From Torreya grandis (lineage: Eukaryota; Streptophyta; Pinopsida; Cupressales; Taxaceae), in assembly GCA_037957365.1 (NCBI GenBank), contig JARHVA010002127.1, forward strand, positions 1,673,001 through 1,737,000: 64,000 nt of DNA, given 5' to 3'. The notes under the pieces were generated by a model. That model saw nothing but the letters and a program-made list of their open reading frames with translations. It made no database searches and was not told where the DNA came from. Below, piece by piece: positions 33,970-46,024 of the stretch. The translations under genes and the position numbers were made by a program. How positions within the stretch are numbered: position 1 is the stretch's first letter; every line of letters starts with the position of its first letter.

Positions 33970-34038
33970 CTGGAGGAATTGCGTGATGCATCAGCACAGC
34001 AAGCAAATGATGAGCCAACACCTAGTGATGATGCATAA
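33970..34038 (+). CDS. Possible terminal exon of an unidentified host gene
   Basis: A pyrimidine-rich stretch ending TTGTAACAACAG could be a splice acceptor. The 22 codons after it are open and of ordinary protein composition: LEELRDASAQQANDEPTPSD then DA and a TAA stop at 34,038. The following ~150 bases could be a 3' untranslated region. The acidic hydrophilic end looks unlike the retroelement proteins nearby. I recognise no family, and upstream exons were not located, so a chance match or a processed fragment remains possible. Confidence 0.3.
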   Translation: MEELRDASAQQANDEPTPSDDA

Positions 34039-35734
34039 ATACTCACCCGAGAATGTTCTCTCATGGTACACCTATGATGAAATTCATGCGGATCATTTTA
34101 TGCACTCCTGTCCTCTACTTTGCTCATAATTAACATAAACTAGCTTTCCATTTATATTTATGGATATCATGTACCTTTTGGAAAAAAATCCTTGGTCTTC
34201 GAAGAATCTGAATCATATAGAAGATAATGTTTGCATTGGCTTTGAAGGCCGGAAACATGAACAATCAATTTTATGCTGGTATTGTAGCAGTAATTTATCT
34301 GGCAACTTGTAAATTAAGGTTTTCATCAAATTGATATGATGTTTATCCCCAACTTGGTTTTAAACTTTTAAATGTTTCCGAGAGATGGGTGCTAGCCTTG
34401 TAGATAGAAAACTCCAAATGTATTTCATTTTAATTTTTAATTTTCTTTTTTGTTTGGGCTGCTGATCTCCTGTTATTTATCAGGATAGTACGCATTGAGG
34501 CTGAGTGCTACATAATTGATGCTATAGTTAGAAAAAATAAAATAAAAATTCTAGGTGCTTCTCATTATATCCTAATGGAGGTTTGAAAAATAATGCGTTC
34601 TAAGCATTTTAGGTGCATATAGCAGTTTTCCTATCTACAAAAACATCAAATGAAATTTATGAAGTGTATTCAAACAAGTGCCACGGAGTGGCTAGTCCCT
34701 GCCATGTCCTCGTGAGATTTGCAATTGTTACAGCTGTTCGTGAGAGAGGCTATGTTGTGCAGTTGAAGCACACATCAGAAAGTCTGTTACATGGTAGCAA
34801 GAGCATTGTAGAAGGGAATATTAGGCAAGGTTATGAGCAGTGTCAAATGCCATATACATATTTTCCCTCAACTAGAATTATATGTGAAATTTTATTAAAA
34901 ACAAAAATGTTTTAAGAGAAGATAGAGCACTTGGTGTGAGAGTGTTGCCCTATGTTTTAAAATTGGGCTTTCAGAAAACAAACAAATTGTTTTGATGATA
35001 TGCTTGAACAAAGTGTATTCTTGTAGAATGTGTTTGAGAATTGTTTTACATTACAAATATATTAATTGGAGGGTCAAGGAAGGAAATTAGGACGTAACAC
35101 TAAGTTCCAACATTAAATTGTGAGATATAATTCTAATCAAAGAAAATTTTAGTGATGTATTCATAGTCAGGGAAATATCAGGGATTTCCAAACTTGGGAT
35201 TGGCTATGTGGGTAATATCAGGGCATACAACAATTCGCCAAAAAACTCCGTACATATTATTGTTCCCTGCTTGAATAGCCAAATGATTTCACATCCCAAT
35301 GGGTTTTTTTGGATTGCCAACAAATTGATAGTCCAAAGTTTTAAAACATGTTTAGATCACCACACATTTTATGGGCTCTTGGATCATACTTGTTGAAAAC
35401 TTAAGGGAAAATTTGAATTGCAATTAAATTCACACACACACACAAATAAATGCTAATTTTTATCCTTGCGAATTGCGACTTTGACGATGTTCGATGAATC
35501 ATCCAGTATAGGACCCAATAAATTGGTGATTTAACATACAAATAAATCAAGCGTTTGTGGATGCAAATCAATAAATATATTTATCCAATTCAAAACCTTT
35601 TCAAAGTTATGGTTTACAATGTATTGGTAAATCTATTGATCCAATTTTAAACATGTTTGTGATCATTTTTGAAAGTTATAGATTTAAACACTTTTATTAG
35701 ATTGGTGGGTTTATATTAAGTTTTCGTAAGTCGT
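34039..35734. other. No recognisable gene
   Basis: AT-rich. A + strand frame of 100 codons at 34,613-34,915 has unbiased composition but no motif I can name. A short CA microsatellite lies at about 35,431-35,442. Confidence 0.35.
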
Positions 35735-35995
35735 GACATTTTTCAACCTTGTGATGCTTTTTTAAGCTTGTGATGCTTTCCTAAGATTGTGATACTTGTT
35801 TAAATCTATGCTGCTTTACCATGCACATGACGATTTTCTAACAAAGTGAAGCTTTTCGATCCTAGTGATAATTTTACAAGGCCACAATTTTTTAACATGC
35901 ACATGATGATTCTATATGCATGTAATGTTTTTATAGGTAGGCTATAATGTTTTAGGAATGTGATTTTTTTTAGGTCTGTGATGCTTTCTAGGGCT
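35735..35995. repeat. Degenerate TTGTGATGCTTTT array
   Basis: Variants of CTTGTGATGCTTTTTTAAG recur roughly every 25-30 bases (clear near 35,750, 35,770, 35,795 and 35,978, weaker between). It looks like an old, diverged short tandem repeat. Confidence 0.45.
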
Positions 35996-36955
35996 AGACA
36001 TTAGTTGTGTGAACATTGAAAACCTTTCTTAAATGCTATATGCCCCTGTCAAATCCATGCTTTTAGGTTTTTCATATCTACCTTGTGGACATGGACATTT
36101 TCATTATTGACAATGATATCCCATTGGGTTTGGGGCTCATTTTTCTCATATTAATTGCCTTAATTATCCAACTCATTTGAAAGGACCATCTCACCTAACA
36201 ACTTCACCGCTAGTATGCCTTGTTAGTTATAGAATTTTGAGGCTTCATAGATGTGATTACAAAGGTTTATGCACTTCCAGTGGTTTTATTTTTTAACTTC
36301 GACATCTCATTTGATTTTTTTAGATCTAAATCTAAGTGAAGTAGGAAAGATAATGATGACCCAACTCATAAATTACCGTGTGAGAATTTAGAAATGACTT
36401 TCATTAAAATTTGAGAAGGCAATTCCTTTCCAAAGATAAAACTTACCATCGAGAATATATTTTGCTATATTTTGGTGTGATTCCATGCCCTGGCCCAAGG
36501 TTTGATTTTTTACCCTCCTACACTAGCATATTCAGAAGCAAGCAAATCTAGAAAGGGAGCCCTTGTCTCTTTTAAAGCTTTAACACTCTATGTGGCTTAG
36601 TTAACTGGTGGAAAGATAAGGTTGATGTTTATTGAATTGCTTCGTCCACTCTAGTGGAAGAATGCTGCAGTATTTTAAAAACATTGGTTTATTTCCAGTG
36701 AACGAGGAAGAGGAAAAATTAAAACTTGCTATTTGTGATAGCTTCTATTTATTCTCTGCAAATTTGAGTCCTCTTAGGACCTTTTCGATAGTGATTGGAA
36801 ATATTTTTGGTTGCAGATTGCAACTTTAATCGAGATCACTTACCTCGTTGGACCTCCTTATTAATTGGTCATCTATTGAGAAAGAACTTGTCGCTGCTTC
36901 CATGGATTCCCTGGAAATGTCTTGGTAAACAAAATGTAATGCTCTTTGCTGAATA
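35996..36955. other. No recognisable gene
   Basis: AT-rich single-copy-looking sequence; the 65-codon frame at 36,632-36,829 shows no domain. Confidence 0.35.
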
Positions 36956-37115
36956 AATTTGTATGTAAAGTTTCCTCAGTCGCAGGTGATTGTCAAGAAT
37001 AAAGGAATCTCATTCCAATTAGATTTTCCTTTATTCTTGACATTCCAATTGGAAGTAGCGAATCTAATTGGAATAAAGGAAATTTGTATGTAAAGTTTCC
37101 TCAGTTGCAGATGAT
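36956..37115. repeat. Palindromic cluster inside a direct repeat
   Basis: GTATGTAAAGTTTCCTCAGT occurs at 36,961 and again at 37,086. Between the copies lie two inverted-repeat pairs: GTCAAGAATAAAGGAA (36,992-37,007) with TTCCTTTATTCTTGAC (37,026-37,041), and ATTCCAATTAGATT (37,012-37,025) with AATCTAATTGGAAT (37,061-37,074). There is also a self-complementary TTCCAATTGGAA at 37,044. This could be a small fold-back element or the product of replication slippage. Confidence 0.75.
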
Positions 37116-38784
37116 GGCCATTTTTACAAGATTTTCCACTCCAATGAATCTCATTCCAACTAGTTTTGCTACCTCCTTTTTAACTGTTTTTTGCTTGTTC
37201 CTTAAAATTTCCTTTGATTCTAATTTTGTTGTTTATGGATTAAGTGCGAATTTTAAAAATTTTAGCCAAAATTAATTACAAATTGTTTGATTTGCATGAT
37301 AATCCTAGTAATAAAGGTGTGAAATTGAAGTAAAAATTATTTCTACACTTATATGAGAGGAGTGCATACAAGATGGTTAACATTTATCCTTGAGCAACTA
37401 CAATGTTCACATCTTGTAAACTGCCCAATACTACATTTTCTTTGATTTTATAATTTTGTTTTAGAAATTCAATTAAAAATATATGTGCTGCTGAAAGTAA
37501 TTATTTGGGCACACAATCACCCTATTCATCATTTAGAAACATAGCCACCACATTATGCTATTCATCACCTACAAACTATGATTGGATGTTAACTAATGCA
37601 TTTTGGTAATATAAATAAATATAACATGAGAATAGCAAGGCCATGAAACATAACTTAGAAATTTTATATACAACATCATATCCCCATAGGAGGCATTGAT
37701 GACTTCAAACTATTGAATGATTTTTCATATATATAATGAAAGATGCATTTAAAAATAAAATAAAAGTGATATTGATTGAGTACATGTTCATGTATGACAT
37801 GACTTTTTTTCACCCAAAAGTTAGAGGCAATAATGATGTGTACTCAATATCTTGTAGCACTAATGATGAATTAAATAATATATTGAGTAACTATTATATT
37901 ATATTGACTCTCGGAAATAAACCATATACTCAAAACAACATGAATATTTGTCTTCAAGTATTGCTGGTACAAAGGAAAAAATGTAACAATTGACACGAAA
38001 ATTTAAGATGGAGAGCATATGGGGTCAACATTGAAATCATTTACTGCTTACCATTAAAAGTGATATTTGTTTGAACATTACATATCATTGGTTGTTTATT
38101 GTGATTGACATAAATTAAAGTAAAATTTGCAAGTGAATCTAGTGCTATTTTGGTAGAATCCACCATCCTCGCCTTTTTGTTCCCTCCCTCATATAGGAAG
38201 GGCTAGAACAAAAAAACCTTGTCACGAAGCTTTTAGATCCAAGTCACACACCTAACAACAAATCAAAGTAATTCAACTATATTACATTACAACTATGAAA
38301 TAAACCTATATATATTGTCTAATTTTTTAGACTTTTGATGAATTTCTATCTCTATTCAAGTTACCAATTACCACATCTTTTTCTTAATTTGCTTTGTTCC
38401 ACATTGTGTGTGGAGGGATTTCTTGATTCTTATCCTCTAAGCTAAGGACTGCCCATGTATTAATGAGTTTTTTACAACTTTCTTTCACTAGTAAGAACTA
38501 CAAATATTACTCTTGAGACCTCTGGACCATTAGTGTTGTGTTAGAATACTTACACCAAATATGTGATTTCACTCATCATTCAATAAGAAGCAAAAAATGA
38601 AGCTTTTATGGTGGTATCAACTTACTTGAAAGATTGAGTGCATGTTCTTACTCAGGACTAATAGCAAACCCATTCAAGCTTCTAGTGTATGAGTAGAAGA
38701 TTGAATCCTTGGTTACTTCCTTATTATAAAAATAAGGGGTAATAACAATTTTGTGTTAGTATTATATTAAAGAAAAAATATAAT
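37116..38784. other. No recognisable gene
   Basis: Strongly AT-rich. The 85-codon frame at 37,736-37,993 has no recognised domain. Confidence 0.35.
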
Positions 38785-38880
38785 AAGTAAGATTATTATA
38801 CTCTAAACACATGCCCTTTAAATGAGGGTTTTAAGTAAGATTATTATACTCTAAACACATGCCCTTTAAATGAGGGTTTT
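38785..38880. repeat. 48-bp tandem duplication
   Basis: The unit beginning AAGTAAGATTATTATACTC occurs at 38,785 and 38,833 and is identical by eye across both 48-base copies. It looks recent compared with its surroundings. Confidence 0.85.
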
Positions 38881-39876
38881 TGAAAAAATGAGTTATTAAT
38901 ATCAAGTAAAAAAAAATATAACCTAAATTTATGCAATGCTATAAACTCATGTAGTCTAAATCACCTCAAAATTGAAAAAAAAATTTGTCATTCATATAGT
39001 TGAACAACTCAAATAATAACAAATATTTATGTAATCCTATACACAAGTGTGGTCAGCGATTCAATCAAAAGAGACAAGACAAAAAATACTTAAACACACC
39101 TTACCAACAAAGTAAAATCACCTCCTCCATTGTTGAACTTTGATTTGTGCTTGATTATTGGTATGTGGATACTCAATTCAATTTTCCAAGCAAAGGGAAT
39201 TTCAACAACATATGGATGCAACGACTTGATTTTCTTATAGATGCATGAAATGATTTTGATAGCAATTTGATATCTTGATGGTAGACATTGAAAATGGAGA
39301 TCCTTACATCTAGACGACACTTCCATTAAAACAAAGACTTTATGATTAATGCCATGATTTATTTGTGAAACACAGAGTTTCCTATTTCGGGTGAGAAGAT
39401 GAACGGTTGTGATAAATACGTATTTATTGGATAATGTTAATTTTAGATGGTTGGATTTGAGTCCCCATCCATGTGGAAGAGACCAATTCCTCATGTGTTT
39501 GAGAGAAAAGGGTAAAATTAGTTGGTAGTTGAAAATGTCTTATGAATGAATCAAGGTAGTTAGATGACTCACCAACTTAGTTGAAATATTCAATGATGAC
39601 TCAAGAATTGGTTGAAGAAGTTAAGGAAGTGGTTGGATGACTCAACACTTCGCTGAGAAAAGTATGGAAGACATTTGGTGACTTGAAAAAAATATATTTT
39701 AATTAGTTTTGTGAAATTATGTGTGCATGAATAATTAATTATTCGAAAAAAGGGAGGGAAATAATGTTATTAAACCTTCGAATAAAATCTAAATTTGGAA
39801 TGATGTTTGAGTTAATGTGTTGGTATTAAGCAAAGTTAATTATGACACTAGATGTGGTAGAATTTAGATGTCTACA
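38881..39876 (-). repeat. 3' LTR of Tat-type element F (left border not defined)
   Basis: The right edge is TGTCTACA (TGTAGACA on the - strand) beside a polypurine tract, as in element E. A TATA-like TCTATAAGAA lies on the - strand near 39,240, about 640 bases in, comparable to E. The left border is not clear; I give an arbitrary limit based on the length of E. A 134-codon frame at 39,090-39,494 has no motif and is probably chance. Confidence 0.45.
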
Positions 39877-39893
39877 TTTGACCCTCTTTGAAA
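39877..39893 (-). other. Polypurine tract of element F
   Basis: On the - strand CTTTCAAAGAGGGTCAAA lies directly before TGTAGACA. Confidence 0.5.
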
Positions 39894-42754
39894 GGGTGTT
39901 GCAAATAAAAGAAGCAATGCCTTTTGAAAGAATAAATAAAAAGTAAAGTGAAAATAGATTTAGAAAAGATTCCTTGACTAGTTATGAATGATGCCCCCTA
40001 AAGTGGTCATGCAGGGAGAATGGATGTGAATGAGCACTCAAAATTTATGAATGAAGGATATACAAAAAATGATGGAATTGATACCATGATAAGCGAAAGT
40101 ACCATTCCTGATAAAATCTTTGCATGATTTTTAGTCACATGTAAAATTATTTTCCCTAAGTGGATAGTTGCTAGGGAGCCGATTGGAGAAATACTATTTC
40201 CAAAGATAAGTTGCACGCTTCAATTTTTCTCCATGAATATTGTTACATGGAAGTGGATTTGGGAATGATATATCTCATTAATAAGATCCAGGGTATAAAA
40301 AGAAGAAAAAGACTTTCCAATGAGTTGTGATTAATTTTACTGGATTGATTTGTAAGAAAAGAATAAAGAAATAAAGTATTTCGATTATTTGGTTGTATAA
40401 TGTGAAGTTTGTATTAGATTAACCCATGGATGTTACTAACCCACTGGAGATAATGCTTGCACATATTGATTGGATTTGATGATAAAATGATTTTCTCCAA
40501 GCAACGATATATGCATGGAGTGGATTGAGAATGCTATATCTTGAGATAAACTACATGCTTTGATGTGCCCCAAACAACAATAAATGTGGGACGACGAATG
40601 TGGGAAAAATATAACCTATTGAAAAGTTGTGAGATCTAATTGGATTGACTGATTGATTGACTATTTATTCAATTGATTTAAATGAGAAAAAATATGGATA
40701 CCTTTATTTGTCAGTTCCCAATCGACAAGTGTGAGAGATTGAATGGAAAGATTAGGGAAATGATTAATTGGGTGGTTTGATTTAGTTGTTTGATGTGCAA
40801 GCATAACCCAAGAAGTTAATTGACTATATATATTAATGATGATATATCACATGATTGAATAACATGAATTTGATTTATTATCAGCAGATAAAGGTGATTA
40901 TGGAATGTATGGTGAAGTTAGATAGTCAGTATTTGAATCGGTTGACGTATGTTAAGGATGTGATGTATGTTTGGAGATGAGGTAATGATGTGGAGTGGGG
41001 GAATAGGTATTTTTTTATAGTCTTTGCATGAGGTTCCAATAGAATTTTCAGCATGATTTCCAACATGATTGCAAACATGAATTGAGCAACCTTATTTTTG
41101 ATATTATGCATGAGAATATGCATCAATGGTATGGAAAAACCATGATGTCTATGTTGTTATACGTGTAGGGACTAATAGAGTCACAAATGCAAGACATATT
41201 GCATCATAATATGGAAGATCATAATAACATCATTTTTAGTGCATGTAGTGATCTAGACTCAAAGCAACAATGAAAACAAGATAAAAACTTACTACAAAAA
41301 CAAGCACGCAAAGAATAATACAAACAAGTACATAAAGAATTGTACAAACAAGTAAGTAAAGGACTGTACACGTAATTAATTTTTTGTTGTTGTGTCCTTT
41401 GGTGGATTAGAAACCCTTTGGTATATGATAATTTTTATAATGGTAACCTTGCAAAGTGTAATCTGCATAAGGTAGAACAAGGTTACTTAAACTAAGGACA
41501 ATTGTTTTTTGATTGTTTTGTGGCTTTTTGTATTTTTGTGGGTTTTGGGATGAATAACTAGACGATGTAGATAAAATAAAACCAGTTCTTGACTTTGGAA
41601 TAAATTGGAAAGGGGAATTTATTATGGATGGATGAGTGGTGATTCAAGGATTGCGACATGGAAGTCATTTATATACAAGATGTTTCCAAAACATGAGTCA
41701 AAGTGTTATGCACATGACCACCAAGATCAAATCCTAGACCAACATGGCATGGGTAACAAGGATAAAATGGAAGGGGGGTATATACAATGGGATTTATGGA
41801 AGGTTTGATGGATAGGAATTAAGACAAGATCTCCCCAAAATGCATTGCTTAAAACCAAGTGTCTAGTCATCAAAGTACAAATGTAAAGATATACCAAGAT
41901 GTTTCTAAGAACATGTCTCAAGACGTTTCCACTTTCTTATCAAGATAAAAATTGTGAATAAGGTTGATGGTATGATGGCAAGGATTGGATTGATAAGGAT
42001 GTGATTGATGGGTTTTAGATGGGTAAGGATTAAAATGATAATTATAGGTTTCGATGAAGGAATGTTTAGATAGATAAGGATAGGTCTGGATAGGAAAGGA
42101 TAGTAAGGATGATTTAGGATAAGTATAATGATTTTAGAATATGTAGGATAAAGATGAAATGGGTTTTCCCCAAAGTGTAAGATACTTGTAGACAACTAAT
42201 TATTTTATGCATGAAGCCAAAAATCAATTTTCATCATGGTACTTGTCTAAGGAACCATATAAATAATTTTCACTAGTGGATGAATTCATTTCTTTTTCTC
42301 TCTTTTATTTTTGATTTTTATTTTCTTTAGCATCTCAATTATGGAAGTGTTTTGAGATGCAGGATGCTTAACCATATGGATCTTTCAGGTATGCACTCCA
42401 AAGATGTTGTCAACGACTTCATTGATTTCTAAGTTGGCTTCTTCTAAATTTACTAGGATACTATCATAGCCCCTATGATAGAGGGTGATGCCAAAGAGAG
42501 TGAAGTGGGAGGTGTGTTGGATGAAGGATGTGTGTGGAGTGCGTGAAGGATTTGGAGGGATGGAATGATTGTGGAGATAAGTGGCATGATGTGAAGAGTG
42601 ATTGGGACCAACAATCTCATATTTCATGAGACTAAGTGTAGTTGCAAGTTGGATGATTGGGATATTTTATGCTTTAATGGTGTGTTCTATAGACAAACAA
42701 GAGTTGTATTGTGGTTGTGTTGGCATAAGAGGGAGATTAAGTTATTTATTCATT
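39894..42754 (-). other. Downstream part of element F, no pol recognised
   Basis: Expected to hold pol if F were complete, but no protease, RT or integrase box is visible on the - strand. There are AGGATA-rich low-complexity runs at 41,960-42,160. A short - strand segment with SILVNLEEANLEINEVVD (near 42,470-42,405) may be a coding remnant. Confidence 0.4.
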
Positions 42755-43015
42755 GGTGTCTTAGAAAGGTGTTCACCAAGGGACTTTTATTGATTATTTT
42801 GATTGTGATTTGGATGTGGATTATCTAATAGTGCCTTAAAGAGTTTTTCACTAAGTGACTTGTGTTTTTGATTTTATGAATTTTGATTTTTATTGTTCCA
42901 TAGTGCCTTAAAAAGGTTTTATCTAAGGGACTTGTATTTTATTTTTATTTTGATTTCCCCATAGTGCCTCAAGAAGGTTTTCACTAGGGGATGTTGATTT
43001 TAGATTAATATGTAT
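42755..43015. repeat. ATAGTGCCTTAAA minisatellite, four units
   Basis: Four diverged units of about 60-75 bases. The last three start at about 42,828, 42,900 and 42,961 with ATAGTGCCT(T/C)AA, then AAGGTTTTcACTAAGGGACTTGT and a T-rich tail. The first unit (about 42,757) starts GGTGTCTTAGAAAGGTG. Confidence 0.65.
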
Positions 43016-43125
43016 GGGATTGGAGTATTCATTTTGATTGAGGAACGCTTGTTGTTCCCCATAATATGTTGGTGTTACTTCTTTATGCTCTTATGGTTAG
43101 ATGCCATTCATGAATTCTAAAATTA

Positions 43126-43673
43126 TTAGATTTTCATGGAGTAAATCAGATGATATGTAAGATTATCGGTCCCAATCAACGAGTGGGGGAGATTAAATTT
43201 CAAGATGAGAGGAAATATTGGTGGTGTCAATGAAAGGGTGGTGCAATCCTCATAGGTACTAAGAACATATCTTGTTTTGATTATTGATGGAGTTTCCTTA
43301 AAAACCATGAAAGTATCACTAACATTTTTGCATTAACTTATAAATGGTTGGTATCCAATGATGTGGGGTTGCGTATGTACATGGATATTGAAAGGTTTGA
43401 TTATTCCTTGCTCATGGAAGTTGAGGCTTCTCCCTTGGTAGTTCATGCTTTCAAGGATTCTACTTCCTATAGGATATTTTTTGCTTTGTAAGCATGATGT
43501 TAATTTGTCAGTGTATAAGTAGGGATTATTGGATCCATTGATATTTTCATCTATGAGAAGGCCCAATTTTATAAATGATGTGGTACCAAGATGATAAGAT
43601 GTTATTTTAGCTTTGTTGTGTATGGTGGACCTACCACTACTTTTGAGAGAAGTAGGGAGATTAGCTGCACAGA
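43126..43673 (-). pseudogene. Element F protein segment with G-patch-like stretch
   Basis: A largely open - strand frame: SYHLGTTSFIKLGLLID, then ILESMNYQGRSLNFHEQGII and HTQPHIIGYQPF. The pattern (I..MNYQG..L..HEQGI) resembles a G-patch, a Gly-rich nucleic-acid-binding motif, with some glycines replaced. The frame reads through the K insertion: QVTKVLLDNKIQST on the right joins FCAANLPTSLK on the left after one AAGTG copy. The G-patch call is tentative. Confidence 0.4.
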
Positions 43674-43678
43674 AAGTG
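43674..43678. other. Target-site duplication AAGTG, left copy (K)
   Basis: AAGTG before TGATAGGACC; repeated at 45,328-45,332 after CCCTAACA. Confidence 0.88.
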
Positions 43679-44505
43679 TGATAGGACCTAAGTTCCCTAA
43701 AGCTCTGACACAACTTGTCAGAATTAAGAGTACACATGATTACCATTGTATAAGCAACTTAAGATTGCGTAAATAACCAGAAGAACAAATAACTATCAAT
43801 GAGAAAACACACAGAATATGAGAGGCAACATACAATTGTATTCAACTCATTACAAAGGAAATTACAATAAAGAGATCACACTCTTCTTCCACCTCTTTGA
43901 GGCTTCCTCCTCAAGGGCTCCAAGTAATATTCCCACTTGAGTAATCTTCTCTCATAGGTCACAACACACAGCTAACACAAGTTGTTGTTCACCTCATTGT
44001 ACACCTGTACAATCGAGTACGAATCGGTACTCCAAGTAGATCTCACCATGATCCTGCAACACCCTGCATATCAAACCTGATCTTACATACATGGGGAATC
44101 CTACTTGATTCCACCATGGGAAGAACTCTCCAAGCTTCACACTTGGGTTCTACAAGTTCTACATAGTTCTTCACTTAACAATACAGCCCATGAGTCTATT
44201 ATATAGATCTCATGCATACACTAATTAGACAAGCAGCTCAAAGACTCGAGCTAGTCTTTATCATGCAAACTCTACGTTCACTTAACTGACTGTTCGTCAA
44301 CAACAATTCTGACCGCCACAGGCGACCGACGTTGGTCCCTGCCTTCCTGGAGGTGACCGACGCCAGCCGATCTCCTGTCGATGCCGGTTTCCCTTGCACT
44401 GTCCCTTGACCGACATCAGTTGTGGCCTGTCGACGCCGGTGACTGTCATGCTCTGAAAACCTGCCTGTTTGCCTTAGGTGAAGCTTTTAGCTCCACACCC
44501 TAACA
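43679..44505 (-). repeat. K LTR, left copy
   Basis: 827 bases, with a GC-rich part (about 44,300-44,450) that repeats GACCGACG/GCCGGT-like words. Confidence 0.85.
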
Positions 44506-44510
44506 ATAAT

Positions 44511-45327
44511 TGATAGGACCTAAGTTCCCTAAAGCTCTGACACAACTTGTCAGAATTAAGAGTACACATGATTACCATTGTATAAGCAACTTAAGATTGC
44601 GGAAATAACCAGAAGAACAAATAACTATCAATGAGAAAACACACAGAATATGAGAGGCAACACACAATTGTATTCAACTCATTACAAAGGAAATAACAAT
44701 AAAGAGATCACACTCTTCTTCCACCTTTGTGAGGCTTCCTCCTCAAGGGCTCCAAGTAATCCTCCCACCTGAGTAATCTTCTCTCATAGGTCACAACACA
44801 CAGCTAACACAAGCTGTTGTTCACCTCATTGTACACCTGTACAATCGAGTACGAACCGGTACTTCAAGTAGATCTCACCATGATCCTGCAACACCCTGCA
44901 TATCAAACCTGATCTTACATACATGGTGAATCCTACTTGATTCCACCATGGGAAGAACTCTCCAAGCTCCACACTTGGGTTCTACAAGTTCAACACTTAA
45001 CAATACACCCCATGAGTCTATTATATAGATCTCATGCATACAATAATTAGACAAGCAGCTCAAAGACTCAAACTGATCTTTATCATGCAAACTCCGCGTT
45101 CACTTAACTGACTGTTCGTCAACATCAATTCTGACTGCCACAGGTGACCAACGTCGGTCCCTGCCTTCCTGGAGGTGACCGACGCCGGCCGATCTCCTGC
45201 CGATGCTGGTTTCCCTTGCACTGTCCCCTGACTGATGTCAGTTGTTGCCTGCCGATGCCGGTGACTGTCAAGCTCTGAAAACCTCCCTGTTTGCCTTAGG
45301 TGAAGATTTTAGCTCCACACCCTAACA
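44511..45327 (-). repeat. K LTR, right copy
   Basis: 817 bases, near-identical to the left copy apart from scattered point changes and a short gap near 44,990. Confidence 0.85.
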
Positions 45328-45332
45328 AAGTG

Positions 45333-46020
45333 CTTTGGATTTTGTTGTCTAAAAGTACCTTTGTCACTTGAGGTGTATGTTGTGGGGTGATGGAGGATTC
45401 AATGGGTGAGAAGATGTTGGGTGATTGGCCAATGGGTGGTAGGTTGTGTTGGTTGGAGGAGGATTGGTAAAAAATGGGCTCTTCATGGAAAATAATATTT
45501 TCAATGAGAGGCTCATCAAAGATGGGTGGATAGCCAAAGGTAAGTTCACTAAAATCTGGCAGAAGGCTATGACCTTGATTTGAAAGTGGAAGAAATTGAT
45601 TGTATTTAGGAAATAAATTTTGGCATACCTCTGAGCTATGATGCTTAGTTGTGAGTACACTTGGTTCTATTCCAATGTCCTCATATCCAAGGGATCCTTG
45701 AGATGAGTATATTATATTGGATTGGATGTGGATGGATTTGATTCTTAGATAGATTATTGTCTGTGGCATGGCGATGGTATGACATAGTATGTTTATTAGA
45801 TTTAATGTGGCTTAGGGACTGGTTTGGATGGTGGTGACTCAAGGACAAGATTGGTAGTTTTTTCATGTCTTGTAGTGATGATGCAATCTTGGGCTATGAT
45901 ATTTATGAGAGAAACATGATTATCCATATGTTGAATATGATTAACAATGAAATCAAATGGATGATTGGGTTGATTAACATTGTTAGCTTGTTGTTGATCT
46001 TGGATTTGTTCATTATGACC
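45333..46020 (-). pseudogene. Element F region after gag
   Basis: A 157-codon frame (45,296-45,769; its last codons lie in K) is rich in Pro, Ser and Asn, with NQFLPLSNQGHSLLPDFSEL and TPQVTKVLLDNK. No catalytic motif is seen. It lies between the gag knuckle and the G-patch-like segment of F and is probably a linker. Confidence 0.4.
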
Positions 46021-46024
46021 TTAT

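Larger units (their letters stand above)
43679..45327 (-). mobile_element. K: copia-like LTR pair with a 5-bp interior
   Basis: Two LTRs (43,679-44,505 and 44,511-45,327) in direct orientation are separated only by ATAAT. The pair is flanked by a perfect AAGTG duplication. Each LTR reads TGATAGGACC...CACACCCTAACA; on the - strand this is TGTTAGGGTG...GGTCCTATCA, typical of copia LTR ends. There is no primer site, polypurine tract or coding sequence. The copies differ at about 8 of the first 270 bases, the closest LTR pair in the window. Possible origins are loss of the whole interior by deletion, or integration of a two-LTR circle. It interrupts a coding frame of element F. Confidence 0.85.

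Noticed and set aside
34613..34915. 100-codon + strand frame as a gene
   Set aside because: No start context, no domain, and flanks give no splice or homology support.
35431..35442. CA microsatellite
   Set aside because: Too short and ordinary to be of interest beyond a mention.
39090..39494. 134-codon - strand frame
   Set aside because: It lies inside the probable F LTR and shows no family motif; likely chance in AT-rich DNA.
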